NCBI GenBank assembly: GCA_001704575.1
Contig: MCAW01000004.1
Coordinates: forward strand, 36,597-100,596
Reading direction: 5' to 3'
DNA: 64,000 nucleotides
Source: Methylophilales bacterium LSUCC0135
GTDB taxonomy: Bacteria; Pseudomonadota; Gammaproteobacteria; Burkholderiales; Methylophilaceae
Each line of letters starts with the position of its first letter. The stretch's first letter is position 1. The notes below the pieces were generated by a model. That model was not told the DNA's origin. It was given only the letters and a program-made list of their open reading frames with translations, and searched no databases. This document shows positions 44,233 to 53,860 of the stretch, piece by piece. The position numbers were made by a program, and so were the translations under genes.

Positions 44233-45564
44233 TTATCCTAACCAACGATTAATATTCAAAATATCCTCTTTACTTATGACTCCAGTAGATGTTCTTAGCT
44301 TTATAACAGCGACTACATACGCATATTTTGCTTCAGAAAGCTTAATTCGTACCTGAAGTAACTTCTGCTCGGAATTCAAAACGTCTGCGATGTTCCTAGT
44401 GCCGCCATATATACTCTTTTTGTTTGCCTCTAATGCAATTTCTGCAGATTTTAGCGCGGTTAGCAAAGAACGAATTCTTGCTGAATTCTGCTCTACTTGC
44501 GAAAATTGCTTTGTAATCTCAAGCTCGATTTTTTTTGATGTTGCATCGAACTGATATCGCAACTCTTCCTGATCGGCTGCCGCTTGTCGGTAGGACGCTT
44601 CAACTCCTCCGCCAGAATAAATCGGTATATTCACCTGCACCCCGATAGAACTTGTATTGTATTGGCTGCCTATGGTGTTATCTGTATCACTTCTGGCATA
44701 GCTACGACTAGCTACTAAATCTAGTGTAGGGAGATGACCTGCTCTTCTTCTGTTAATTTCGTGATCTGATGATTCCAAATTGTATCTTAATGCAGCAAGT
44801 TCTGGATTATGCTGCTGTGCGATTTGAATCCAGTCATCCAGAGATCGTTCGTTGGCTATCTCGAATGGAATTTTATCGAGTGAGATAGCAGGCATACGCA
44901 TAGCAGAAGCATTCTGACCAATAATTTTTGATAGCGCTTGCTCAGCTACAAATAAAGTATTCTTTGCTTCGATCTCATCAGCTATTGCAGAATCAAGCAT
45001 GGCCTTGGCATCCTCTATATCGGTTTTTATGCCCATACCATGCTTAAAAGATTTTTCAGCGGCAATCAGTGAGGTCTTTAAAAATTCAATGCTTTGGACT
45101 TGTTGCTGCAAACGCTCATTTGCCAACATAACATCAAAATAAGCATTAGCAAGCTTGGTCGCAAGCATCTGTTGTTCATAGGCATAAATGCTCTTTGCAG
45201 CAGCTGCGGTGGAGTTACTTTTACGGTAGTCATAAATAGTCTCCATCCTGAGTAGCGGTTGACTTAAACTTAAAGAAAACCTCTCGGAAGTGTAGGTATT
45301 GTTGATCGGATCCTGATTTGATTCGAGAATTACTTGTTCAGTATCATTGCGGGCGATGGATCCACCTAGACGAATGTTTGGCAGTAACTTGGACTTTGCA
45401 ATATCTACGGATTCTTGTTCAGACTGGTTCGCGTATCTAGCAGCCTGATACTGTGGGTCATTGCTAAGGGCTAGCTCCCATGCTTGCTTGAAATCCATCG
45501 CTTGCAGAGGAGCTGCATATAAAAAACCAATCAGCATTGCAGTATTGCGTATCTGATTTTTCAT
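44233..45564 (-). CDS. TolC-family outer membrane protein of a type I secretion system
   Basis: 443 residues with a signal peptide (ending PLQA) and the two-fold OEP repeat of long coiled-coil helices and short beta segments (SLSQPLLRMETIYDYRKS, VQVNIPIYSGGGVEASYRQA). It forms the outer-membrane channel. It starts 2 bp after the adaptor gene and is the last gene of the secretion operon. Dedicated TolC genes within the operon are typical for PrtDEF-like systems. Confidence 0.92.
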   Translation of the reverse strand: MKNQIRNTAMLIGFLYAAPLQAMDFKQAWELALSNDPQYQAARYANQSEQESVDIAKSKLLPNIRLGGSIARNDTEQVILESNQDPINNTYTSERFSLSLSQPLLRMETIYDYRKSNSTAAAAKSIYAYEQQMLATKLANAYFDVMLANERLQQQVQSIEFLKTSLIAAEKSFKHGMGIKTDIEDAKAMLDSAIADEIEAKNTLFVAEQALSKIIGQNASAMRMPAISLDKIPFEIANERSLDDWIQIAQQHNPELAALRYNLESSDHEINRRRAGHLPTLDLVASRSYARSDTDNTIGSQYNTSSIGVQVNIPIYSGGGVEASYRQAAADQEELRYQFDATSKKIELEITKQFSQVEQNSARIRSLLTALKSAEIALEANKKSIYGGTRNIADVLNSEQKLLQVRIKLSEAKYAYVVAVIKLRTSTGVISKEDILNINRWLG

Positions 45565-45566
45565 GG

Positions 45567-46883
45567 TTAGATCTCAGTCAACGATGAGTGAAAATTTCGT
45601 AAAAATGGTTTTAATAAATAGGCCATCAGGGTGCGCTCACCAGTTTTAATCAATACATCCGCTTGCATACCTGCCTGTAATTGTTTACCTGCGAGCTTTT
45701 GTTCTCCAATGTCGGTGACCTCTACCAAACCTAGAAAGTAAGGTGGGAAATTAGGGTTTTCTTCTTGTATCAAGTCAGCTGATACAGAAAGTAATTTGCC
45801 TTCGATCACCAAATTGGGCGTATCTGGAAAGTTATGAAGATTGATATCAGCGACTAGTCCAGCTTGCACTTTGTCGACTAGGTGCGTAGGAATTTTGATT
45901 TCAAATATCAGCTTGTCTGAATATGGAACAATATCCATCAGTGGCATACCTGTTGTCACTGCTGCCCCGACAGTATGTATGGAAAGACCCGTAATATAGC
46001 CTTTGACTGGCGCGCGAATAATGACACGCTCCTGCTCTTTCTGATGAACTCGAAGTTGTTCAATCACGCTAGCCAATTCTCGATTCGCATCAGCGAGTTC
46101 GGTATCCACCTCTTGCCTGAAGCTTCGCTTCAGCTGTATAGCACGAAGCTTTGCTTCATCCGCCGTTTGCTTTGCCCTAAGGGCGTTGGTTCTTAACTCG
46201 GTAAGCTGGCGCTCAAGCTCAAATTGTTTGTTTTTAGGTGCATAACCTTCCGCAGTCAAGGCTTGTATACCATCCAGCTCTTGCTGCAAGAAGCTAATTT
46301 GCTGGGTTATGCCAGCTGCTTGAGACTCGTTCATCTGGATGTTTTGTTCAAGGATAGCCAGTTCACCCATGAGAGCTAATCTGCGCGCGTCGAACAAGCT
46401 TCTTTGGGCAGCCATATGCTGGGCTGCCAAAACATGCCCCGATTGTGCGGAAAGGTCCTTCGGGAATTGAATTTTATTCTTGCCGGTTTGTTCTGCAATT
46501 AATCTGGCCGTTTTAGCAGACAAGGCAAAATAAGTTTGCAAGCTATTCTCAAAATTAGCATTTGCTGAAGTACTGTCCAATTCAACTAAGGTTTGATTCT
46601 CTTCGACAAGCTCACCTTCGCGGACATTGATGGCACTGACAACACCACCTGCAAAATGGGTGATGGTTTTACGTTTTGACTCAACCACTAAAGAACCAAC
46701 CGCAGGCACACCTTCATCCAGCGGTGCTAATAAAGCCCATGCCAGAAACCCGCCAAATCCAATAAACAGAATCAAAAGTCCAAGAATTATTGGCGTCTTC
46801 GTATCAGTTGGTGGCACCTCTTCTGATTTGAACGTCTGAATTCGTGATGGCAAAGACTTCTTCGTTTTAAAGGGTGTCAGCAT
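45567..46883 (-). CDS. HlyD/PrtE-type periplasmic adaptor of the type I secretion system
   Basis: 438 residues: a short cytoplasmic tail, one membrane helix (about 32-55), a biotinyl-lipoyl half (GVVSAINVREGELVEENQTLVELD), a long coiled-coil hairpin (about 120-290), the second lipoyl half (ERVIIRAPVKGYITGLSIHTVGAAV) and a beta-barrel. It bridges the ABC transporter and TolC. It overlaps the ABC gene by 17 bp. Confidence 0.93.
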   Translation of the reverse strand: MLTPFKTKKSLPSRIQTFKSEEVPPTDTKTPIILGLLILFIGFGGFLAWALLAPLDEGVPAVGSLVVESKRKTITHFAGGVVSAINVREGELVEENQTLVELDSTSANANFENSLQTYFALSAKTARLIAEQTGKNKIQFPKDLSAQSGHVLAAQHMAAQRSLFDARRLALMGELAILEQNIQMNESQAAGITQQISFLQQELDGIQALTAEGYAPKNKQFELERQLTELRTNALRAKQTADEAKLRAIQLKRSFRQEVDTELADANRELASVIEQLRVHQKEQERVIIRAPVKGYITGLSIHTVGAAVTTGMPLMDIVPYSDKLIFEIKIPTHLVDKVQAGLVADINLHNFPDTPNLVIEGKLLSVSADLIQEENPNFPPYFLGLVEVTDIGEQKLAGKQLQAGMQADVLIKTGERTLMAYLLKPFLRNFHSSLTEI

Positions 46884-48591
46884 TTTTTAACTTCTGTTCA
46901 GGTTTGTTTGTTGTAGCACGGATTGACTGAACGATTTCATTTCGCGGGCCATAGGCTTGCACCCGTCCTTGATTGAGAATCAGAAGCTTATCCGCAAGCG
47001 CCACCAAGTTGGGACGATGGGTGATGATGACAGTGGTGACATTATTGGATCTAAGTAACTTGACCGCATTGATCAATGCAAGATCACCCTGCTCGTCCAG
47101 ATTAGAGTTTGGCTCGTCAAGCACAATCAGCGCGGGTTCGTTATAGAGCGCGCGCGCCAAACCAATACGCTGGCGCTGACCTCCAGAAAGAACACTGCCT
47201 CCTGGCCCTATTTGTGTTTCATAGCCCTTGGGAAAACTTAAAATCAGTTCATGAACGCCGGCACGTTGAGCAGCGTGTATGATTTTTACAGAATCGAGTT
47301 CACCAAAACGAGCGATGTTCTCAGCGATGCTTCCTTCAAAAAGCTCCACGTCCTGCGGGAGATAACCAATCCATGGACCCAAGGAAACATTGTCCCATTT
47401 GAATACATCAGACCCATCAAGACGCACTGAGCCTTTTGAGGCAGGCCAAACTCCGACCATTAATCTTGCAAGCGTTGATTTGCCAGAGCCGGATGGTCCA
47501 AGTATGACCAGAGTCTCGCCTGCTGGCAGCCTGAAATCGACGCCTTTAAGGATAGGCTCTTGGGATTGAGGCGGCATAGCGACTACATGCTCTGCATGCA
47601 GTGATCCAACCGGCTTTGGTAGCGTGACTAACTGCTCACTCTGCTTAAAAGCGGCAAGCAGCTTATCTAAACGCGTGTAGGACTCTCGACTGGCTACAAA
47701 TCCTCTCCATGATCCAATCAGTTGTTCAATTGGAGCCAATGCACGTCCCATCAGAATAGAAGCAACAATCATGATGCCTGCAGACATGCCCTCGGTAACG
47801 ACAAAATAAGCACCTAGTCCAAGAATTAGGGACTGCATTGCGATACGTACAAATTTTGTAACAGCTGAGACAATAGCAGCTCTATCACTTGCCACGCTCT
47901 GCTGGTAAAGCATTTTATGATGGCGTTGCTGCCATCTGGCTAGTAAATTCGGCAGCATTCCCATGGCCTGAATGACTTCGGCATTGGCAAGTTGGTTGGA
48001 TGCTGAGGCGTTTGATTGTTGCCCAATCCTGTTGGCATCAGTCAAGGGTTCACGTGTAGCGCGTTCATTGATTAAAGCCAGGATAACAATCAGCACCATC
48101 CCTGCTAGAGAAAACCATCCCAGCATTGGATGCAACAGGAAGATAAAAGCCAGATAGATCGGAGCCCATGGCGCATCAAAAAACGAAATTAATCCGTTAG
48201 ACGTTGAAAATTGTCTTAACTGTGAAAGGTCATTAAGCGCCTGTCTGGTATCACCCCCCGCTTTGTAAAGCCTGGATAAAAAACTGGCAGTAAAAACCTC
48301 TTTGTTGAGACTTTCATCAATTTGGGATCCTAAACGGTTTAGTATTCGAGAGCGTATCCATTCCAAAGCACTCATCATTGCATAAAGCAGCAATACGATG
48401 AATATAAGCATCAAAAGTGTGTAGATATTTCTGCTTGTCAGCACTCGATCGTAAACTTGCAACATGAATATCGATGGAACAAGCATCAACAAATTGATGA
48501 AGAAACTAAATAATCCAAGAACAATAAATACGTTTTTGAACTTTTTTATGACTTCACCCAGCGCTGACGACTGTGATCTATTTTTTTTCAT
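46867..48591 (-). CDS. Type I secretion ABC transporter (PrtD type, no C39 peptidase)
   Basis: 574 residues: a six-helix exporter domain (about 20-300; SIFMLQVYDRVLTSRN, ISFFDAPWAPIYLAFIFLLH are PrtD/LipB signatures) and a nucleotide-binding domain with Walker A GPSGSGKSTLARLM, signature LSGGQRQRIGLARAL and Walker B ALIVLDEPNSNLDEQG. There is no N-terminal C39 peptidase or degenerate C39-like domain, so the substrate should carry a C-terminal secretion signal and not be cleaved at a double-Gly leader. It follows the sulfotransferase gene by 85 bp. Confidence 0.94.
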   Translation of the reverse strand: MKKNRSQSSALGEVIKKFKNVFIVLGLFSFFINLLMLVPSIFMLQVYDRVLTSRNIYTLLMLIFIVLLLYAMMSALEWIRSRILNRLGSQIDESLNKEVFTASFLSRLYKAGGDTRQALNDLSQLRQFSTSNGLISFFDAPWAPIYLAFIFLLHPMLGWFSLAGMVLIVILALINERATREPLTDANRIGQQSNASASNQLANAEVIQAMGMLPNLLARWQQRHHKMLYQQSVASDRAAIVSAVTKFVRIAMQSLILGLGAYFVVTEGMSAGIMIVASILMGRALAPIEQLIGSWRGFVASRESYTRLDKLLAAFKQSEQLVTLPKPVGSLHAEHVVAMPPQSQEPILKGVDFRLPAGETLVILGPSGSGKSTLARLMVGVWPASKGSVRLDGSDVFKWDNVSLGPWIGYLPQDVELFEGSIAENIARFGELDSVKIIHAAQRAGVHELILSFPKGYETQIGPGGSVLSGGQRQRIGLARALYNEPALIVLDEPNSNLDEQGDLALINAVKLLRSNNVTTVIITHRPNLVALADKLLILNQGRVQAYGPRNEIVQSIRATTNKPEQKLKNADTL

Positions 48592-48676
48592 ATAATTAAA
48601 CTGCCTCTACACACTGATTTAATTGAAAAATGACGCCAAATTCACCAATTGATGGCGTTGGGTGCAGAGTGTGTGT

Positions 48677-51196
48677 TTATTCTGGGGCAACATTACTCGA
48701 GGTAATATCCTTAGTAGGCAGCGTGGCGTGCTTTGAAGCATCTGCCTCTTTTTTGCGCAGTTTCTGACAATAAGTCCAGGCTTTTTTTGCAGCCTCGGCA
48801 TTTCCTGCAGCATGTTCAGCCTTGGCCAGATTTTCAAACCAAGTAGGATGTACAGGAAGCAACTTGACTGACCTTCGCATGGCACGAACAGCTTTGTCCA
48901 ACTGACCCATTTGTAAATAAGTACCACCAAGAAAATGGCAGGCTGCAGCATGCTTTGGATAATGTGATAGAACCTTTATGAAACAGGCCTCGGCTTCAGC
49001 CAAGCGCTCGGCATGCATATGGGCCATGCCAACCCCAAAGACACCAGGCTCTAAATCAGGCAATGACATGGGTGTTGGCATAGGCGGAATTTCCTTGAGC
49101 GCATCTTCAAGTGGCCCCAGGTGCGCCGCATATCGCTTCCAGCGCGCTTTGCTGGTTGTGTAAACAGGCTGTCTAACCTGCCATACGCTAGCTGTTTTTA
49201 CTGGCCGCTCAAGGTCTTGAAACTCTAATACTGCGCTCTCCCATTCAAGCCCCATAAACTCGATCATTCGACGAGCCCATAACTCGGGTTCCTCAACCAT
49301 GTCTTCGTATACCACCTCCATGATCTGGCCGGGAAAAATCTCATGCCAGTGCTGCATCAACCGATCATGATCCACCAACTGCTCGCCTATCCACCCTAAA
49401 TCATACGCAAAGCCCATGCCGCCAAACTTGGCGGCATAATCCGTAATGTAATTTGACACTGCAATGTCTCTAGCCTCGCGCCTGCAATGGAAAATGATAG
49501 CGTTAGGAAACAACAATTTGATCAGACCGATGTGCTGGAAGTTATGGGGGAGCTTATCCACGACGTGACGTGCACTTGGATCAAATGCCTGCAATTTGGC
49601 AATCCAGTTGTCGGCCATTTTACGAGCGCGATCCAGGCAAAGGTCTGCCACACACTCTGGGAAATGCAAGCTGCTTCCCAGGCGGCGCTCCCAGCCTTCC
49701 AGGATTCTAATTTGATCCGACACCAATCCTAACTCACCGGCACCAAAGACTTTGCTGTGAGAACCCAATATCTGTTCAGTAAGGGTGGTGCCAGAACGAG
49801 GCATGCCAAGGACAAACACCGGCAAACGTGAGGGGTTTCCCCACCCCTTTCGACTCTCCATGAATGCACTCGAAAAGCGTGCCATCTCAATCTCCACACG
49901 CTTACGATTAATCTTTGGGTCATAGTTTAATAGCTTTTTCGAGGCCTCGTTAGCTTGAACTGCAACACTCATGGCACGGTCGTAATTCTTCTTTTTATCC
50001 CAAGCAGCAGCAACAGAGAATAGCAAGCTGGCACGAACCGGGCCCTCCAGACTTGGGTGCAGTGCAGCAGCTTCAATTTCATCAAGAATTTTGGTGTCTT
50101 CTGGCACTTCACGCGCATGAATGAGCTGACTCCAACCCTGTAATGGTGCTATGGAACGAACGCAGTTAAATAGCTCCATCGCCTCATTTACCTTGCCATT
50201 CTGCATTAATAGTTGCCCCAGACCGCTCATCAGAGGCACCATGTTGGGGGCTAATTTCAAGGCACTGCGATAAATGTTCTCGGCTTCTGCAACCTTGCCC
50301 TCTTCAACCAAAACATGGGCATGCGCATTCAAAGCAATTGCCTGGAGCTGAGTTGACTGGCTTTCAGCAAGAACCATAGCTTTATCTGCAGCTTGTCTTG
50401 CCAAAACTGCCAAGTTGCCTTTTCGGCCTATAGTGGCCATCCTTGCCAGCATATGAATATTATCCGGATCCTTTTCAAGACCCTTGCGAATCATCATGGC
50501 AGCCTCGCCAATTCGGCCGCGTATCTCAGACAACTCGGCACTTAACAACAGCAAGGCAATACTTTCCGGAGACTTTTCTAAAGCCTGCCCCAAAAACTTG
50601 CTGGCCTCATCATGCCTGCTTGCTGCCCCGAGCAGCCGAACCCGTGTCATTACCAGCAGCTCATCTTCCAGATTCTCTGGCACTAAATGCAGCGCCTCAG
50701 CGACCTTACCCTGCGCAAGCAAGGCTTCTGCGAGGGACAAGGTCGTCAGTGTATGACTTGGGCCGAGACCATTGCAGGCAAGCTCCAGTTCACTCTCAGC
50801 CTCCTGCAGCTGTCCACTCATCAGCAATGCCCGACCGTAATTAAGACGTATGGATAGAGAGATATCGGGTGATGCAGCTGCCCGCTGTAATGCTGACAAA
50901 GCTTGAGCGACTGCACCGATTCTCATGAGCGCGGTACCAGCCAAGCCGGCGAATTCAGGTGCTGCTTGAGTCCAGTCGATGTCCAGGTATGGGATTCCTC
51001 GACTTGATTCACCTGCTCTAATCCAGGATGCACCAATCAAAGCACGCTCAGATGAATTCAAACCCTCATCACAACAAGGCGGACATTGCAGCAACAGTTG
51101 CAAGGCTTTCTCACGCATCACCTGAGCTTCGTCTCCAGCACCTTCGGCTTCGGAGAGGAGAGTATAGGCATTTTTTGCCAAGTTTAATGTTGTCAT
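48677..51196 (-). CDS. TPR-repeat sulfotransferase
   Basis: 839 residues. About nine TPR-like repeats fill residues 1-430. The sulfotransferase domain (about 455-690) has the 5'-phosphosulfate loop LPVFVLGMPRSGTTLTEQIL near residue 465 and a 3'-phosphate region with HVVDKLPHNFQHIGLIKLLFPNAIIFHCRREARD. A second TPR block (about 715-800) follows. This is the PAPS-dependent family (Sulfotransfer_3) that includes bacterial relatives of tyrosylprotein sulfotransferases. TPRs probably hold a protein partner or substrate. It lies between the acidic secreted protein gene and the ABC transporter on one strand, and an APS kinase that makes PAPS is encoded nearby. Substrate is inferred, not shown. Confidence 0.9.
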   Translation of the reverse strand: MTTLNLAKNAYTLLSEAEGAGDEAQVMREKALQLLLQCPPCCDEGLNSSERALIGASWIRAGESSRGIPYLDIDWTQAAPEFAGLAGTALMRIGAVAQALSALQRAAASPDISLSIRLNYGRALLMSGQLQEAESELELACNGLGPSHTLTTLSLAEALLAQGKVAEALHLVPENLEDELLVMTRVRLLGAASRHDEASKFLGQALEKSPESIALLLLSAELSEIRGRIGEAAMMIRKGLEKDPDNIHMLARMATIGRKGNLAVLARQAADKAMVLAESQSTQLQAIALNAHAHVLVEEGKVAEAENIYRSALKLAPNMVPLMSGLGQLLMQNGKVNEAMELFNCVRSIAPLQGWSQLIHAREVPEDTKILDEIEAAALHPSLEGPVRASLLFSVAAAWDKKKNYDRAMSVAVQANEASKKLLNYDPKINRKRVEIEMARFSSAFMESRKGWGNPSRLPVFVLGMPRSGTTLTEQILGSHSKVFGAGELGLVSDQIRILEGWERRLGSSLHFPECVADLCLDRARKMADNWIAKLQAFDPSARHVVDKLPHNFQHIGLIKLLFPNAIIFHCRREARDIAVSNYITDYAAKFGGMGFAYDLGWIGEQLVDHDRLMQHWHEIFPGQIMEVVYEDMVEEPELWARRMIEFMGLEWESAVLEFQDLERPVKTASVWQVRQPVYTTSKARWKRYAAHLGPLEDALKEIPPMPTPMSLPDLEPGVFGVGMAHMHAERLAEAEACFIKVLSHYPKHAAACHFLGGTYLQMGQLDKAVRAMRRSVKLLPVHPTWFENLAKAEHAAGNAEAAKKAWTYCQKLRKKEADASKHATLPTKDITSSNVAPE

Positions 51197-51566
51197 ATAG
51201 TGTGACTTGATGCCTCTTGTTCTTCATCCTACTTCTCTTGAATTGACAAGAAAAATGGCTGAAATACCTAGGAAAATGAACTGGTAAAAAATAAGCCATA
51301 GTTGACTATGGCTAAACGCTGAAAGATACGAGCAATTTTTGTTGGCTGGCAGGAGAACATTGTGCTCAACGATTAAATTCACATTATTACTTTGTTGATT
51401 AAAAGCCCTTATGAATGTATTAAGTCCTAGCATGGACTGGCACAGGTGATTCTTGTTTTACGATAGGTTTTTAATTTCCATGTCTTCAGGTGTTGTTATC
51501 CGAATAACTGGCTTACGCTTGTAAAAACTCGTTCAATACAAATGATACATGCTTAATCCATTAAAA

Positions 51567-51593
51567 AAACCCGGGGATAAGCCCCCGGGTTTT
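51567..51593 (-). terminator. Rho-independent terminator of the acidic secreted-protein gene
   Basis: AAACCCGGGG and CCCCGGGTTT form a strong stem; read on the minus strand it is followed by a T-run. It lies 10 bp after the stop at 51604, so most transcripts of the abundant-looking substrate gene would end before the sulfotransferase operon. The remaining 51197-51560 interval shows no gene and presumably holds the sulfotransferase operon promoter. Confidence 0.85.
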
Positions 51594-51603
51594 AAATGGC
51601 ATA

Positions 51604-52980
51604 TCAAAGGATAGTAGGCCAATCAACTGGTGTGACAAATGTCACTCCAGCACCACCCAAATTCGCAGCAAGGGTACCTGATTTTGTCACAACTAGATTA
51701 TATCCAGAGCGACCGGTTGAGAAAGCAGGAGTATTCGTACTTGGCGATTGAAGTGCAGAAAAAGTTGTACCAAGATCCCATGAAAGATTAGTTTGCCCAT
51801 TTATTACTTCAGTCTCCACAGCCAGTGCGCGAGGACCGGTATAGCGAAAGTAGCCCGCAAAAACAATCCCCTGACCAAAATCGCTTCTCGCGGTTGCGCG
51901 ACCTCCCCAAGCATCAATATCGGATTGAATGAAAAAAGGCTCTAATGCTGTTCCCATAAAACTTCCAGTTCCGATACCAGCAGTACCAGTGGTTGTCTGC
52001 TTGTTAAAGACGGTGTATTTGGCCATATCGACAATGACTGCATCATCTGCACTAAAACCAGTCAGATCAACTTTTGGACCCTTCACATCCCATATTTTGG
52101 CAGTCCATTGACCAGTGTAATCGAGAGGAGTGCCATCAGCTGATACAGTGCTCAGCGTTCCATCATTGCCCACAAAAAGCTCGGTTTCATCCAAGTCGAA
52201 TACGCCGTCTTGATTGGTATCCAACCAGACGCCTGTCGTGGTGTCTGCAGCTTTACCGCTTACAGAAATAAAAGTATCTGTGTCTGTGTCTGTGTCTGTG
52301 TCTGTGTCTGTGTCTGTGTCTGTGTCTGTGTCTGTGTCTGTGTCTGTGTCATCAACGCCATCATCGTAAGTACCCAAAGATGTCAACTTGACGCTGTCTT
52401 TACCATTTACCGAGGTTGCGCGTACGCCAATGGTGACTGTGCTCCAGTCATCAGTTGCGGGCACCCAGGTACCGCTAAGGGAAGCAAAATCTTCCGGACT
52501 TAAAACATATTGCTTGCCAGCAGTCAGGTAAGTGGGCTTACTTTCAACGTCATGATCATCGGATTTACAGTCATCATCCTTCTTGTCCGATTTGCGGTCA
52601 TCATCCCGCTTATCGGATTTGCGGTCATCGTCCCGCTTGTCGGATTTGCGATCATCGTCCCGCTTGTCGGATTTGCGATCATCGTCCCGCTTCTCGGATT
52701 TGCGATCATCATCTTTGCCAGAATCGATGCTGCTAAGTTTTACCATATCGTCCCAGACGATGCTTTCGTCGCCATGGTCATGCATCTTCAGGGATTTATC
52801 CTTTTTGGATAAATCATAATCGCCTTCTTTGGTCTGATCACCATCGGAAAACCACAGTGCATTGAGGTCCATACTGCCCTCAATCATGTTGACTGTGAAG
52901 TTTGCGCCATCAAAGGTGATGGTAAAGTACAAGCCTGAACTTTGTGCACCGAATAACCAGGTGGTGGATGCTGTTGCCAT
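51604..52980 (-). CDS. Acidic repeat protein, candidate type I secretion substrate
   Basis: 458 residues without a signal peptide. Order: an N-terminal beta-rich domain (about 1-95), a charged tract of six nonamer repeats (KRDDDRKSD), a linker domain (about 160-210), about 12 consecutive Asp-Thr pairs, an EF-hand-like calcium loop DTNQDGVFDLDE, and a beta-rich C-terminus ending VTFVTPVDWPTIL. Low Cys content, high Asp content, a calcium loop and a hydrophobic C-terminus are usual for type I substrates. Tyr55 sits between acids (EGDYDLS), a context favoured by tyrosine sulfotransferases. It precedes the sulfotransferase and transporter genes on the same strand and has its own terminator. Function itself is unknown. 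Confidence 0.7.
   Translation of the reverse strand: MATASTTWLFGAQSSGLYFTITFDGANFTVNMIEGSMDLNALWFSDGDQTKEGDYDLSKKDKSLKMHDHGDESIVWDDMVKLSSIDSGKDDDRKSEKRDDDRKSDKRDDDRKSDKRDDDRKSDKRDDDRKSDKKDDDCKSDDHDVESKPTYLTAGKQYVLSPEDFASLSGTWVPATDDWSTVTIGVRATSVNGKDSVKLTSLGTYDDGVDDTDTDTDTDTDTDTDTDTDTDTDTDTFISVSGKAADTTTGVWLDTNQDGVFDLDETELFVGNDGTLSTVSADGTPLDYTGQWTAKIWDVKGPKVDLTGFSADDAVIVDMAKYTVFNKQTTTGTAGIGTGSFMGTALEPFFIQSDIDAWGGRATARSDFGQGIVFAGYFRYTGPRALAVETEVINGQTNLSWDLGTTFSALQSPSTNTPAFSTGRSGYNLVVTKSGTLAANLGGAGVTFVTPVDWPTIL
52277..52350 (-). repeat. Hexanucleotide microsatellite encoding (Asp-Thr)n
   Basis: TGTGTC repeats without interruption for 74 bp (about 12.3 units), reading GACACA (Asp-Thr) on the coding strand. 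The unit is a multiple of three, so slippage changes protein length without breaking the frame. Confidence 0.95.
52556..52715 (-). repeat. 27-bp tandem repeats encoding KRDDDRKSD
   Basis: Five to six copies of a 27-bp unit (CGCTTGTCGGATTTGCGATC plus seven bases) with few substitutions, inside the acidic repeat protein gene. Also in frame, so copy number can vary freely. The near-identity of the central copies implies recent expansion. Confidence 0.9.
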
Positions 52981-53038
52981 GTTTAATCCTTGAAGAATAG
53001 AAAACAGGCACAGATTACCTAATTAAAAAATATGCCAC

Positions 53039-53056
53039 TACGTACCTGAGTACGTA
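53039..53056. promoter_or_regulatory. Palindrome in the divergent promoter of the secreted protein and APS kinase genes
   Basis: TACGTAC-CTGA-GTACGTA is a perfect 7-4-7 inverted repeat, 59 bp before the secreted-protein start and 169 bp before the cysC start. Its position suits an activator or repressor controlling both directions; the element's own NarL-type regulator is an obvious but untested candidate. Confidence 0.55.
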
Positions 53057-53224
53057 TCGGAACGAATTAATAAAAAATTAATATCGCCTTGAATTCATGC
53101 GGACAGCAAGGATACAACCGCTGCTTTTTGACGACAAATCCGACATGCCATATTTGATAACGCTATGAATTATCAAATTTTTCATGCCCATTTGTTCACT
53201 CAGGATAAAATGTGAAATTTAAAC

Positions 53225-53860
53225 ATGTCGAAATCAACAAACATCATCTGGCATAAAGCCGCTATTACGCGTGAGAGACGTGAAGCAAAAAACGGTCATA
53301 AATCCATAGTCGTATGGTTCACCGGTTTATCCGGTGCGGGAAAATCAACGCTCGCACATGCTGTTGAAGATCGACTGCATGATATGGGTTACCGCACCTT
53401 TGTGTTGGATGGTGACAATATGCGTCATGGACTTTCTTCTGATCTACTGTTTTCTGAAAATGATCGCCGTGAAAATATTCGTCGTATTGGCGAAGTCTCC
53501 AGATTGATGATGGAAGCCGGAATTGTAACCCTTGCAGCATGTATCAGCCCCTATCGGGCTGACCGTCAACTTGTACGGAATAGCATGCCTCTTGGTGACT
53601 TTATTGAAATTTACTGCAGAGCTTCGATAGAAACCTGTGAAGCACGAGATGTAAAAGGTCTCTATCACAAGGCAAGAACTGGCCAAATACAGAACTTAAC
53701 TGGCATTCATTCTCCTTACGAAGCCCCGGAAAACCCTGAAATGGTCATTGATACTGACAAGTTAAGTGTTAAAGAGTCTGTTGAATTGGTGATTAATATG
53801 CTAAGTGGAAAACTAAAGCTATTGAACCAAGATAGTGATTGTTTTAAGACTATAAAATAG
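53225..53860 (+). CDS. cysC: Adenylylsulfate (APS) kinase
   Basis: A 211-residue APS kinase that phosphorylates APS to PAPS, the donor used by sulfotransferases. The P-loop GLSGAGKST is at residues 34-42. [29 protein letters not shown] (APS binding), the [26 protein letters not shown] lid and PEMVIDT are all canonical. It is stand-alone and on an accessory element, so it probably boosts PAPS for the nearby sulfotransferase and not for general sulfate assimilation. It is divergent from the secreted-protein gene, and its stop overlaps the next start. Confidence 0.95.
   Translation: MSKSTNIIWHKAAITRERREAKNGHKSIVVWFTGLSGAGKSTLAHAVEDRLHDMGYRTFVLDGDNMRHGLSSDLLFSENDRRENIRRIGEVSRLMMEAGIVTLAACISPYRADRQLVRNSMPLGDFIEIYCRASIETCEARDVKGLYHKARTGQIQNLTGIHSPYEAPENPEMVIDTDKLSVKESVELVINMLSGKLKLLNQDSDCFKTIK

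Noticed and set aside
48619..48951. A minus-strand frame of 110 codons downstream of and overlapping the sulfotransferase gene.
   Set aside because: It lies in another frame over the sulfotransferase C-terminus and shows no recognisable features or ribosome site.
52210..52503. A plus-strand frame with a long Val-Cys repeat.
   Set aside because: It is the antisense reading of the GACACA microsatellite in the acidic repeat protein gene.
52556..52715. Regular 27-bp repeats that could suggest a CRISPR array.
   Set aside because: The repeats are directly adjacent without unique spacers and lie in frame inside a coding sequence. No cas genes are present in the window.
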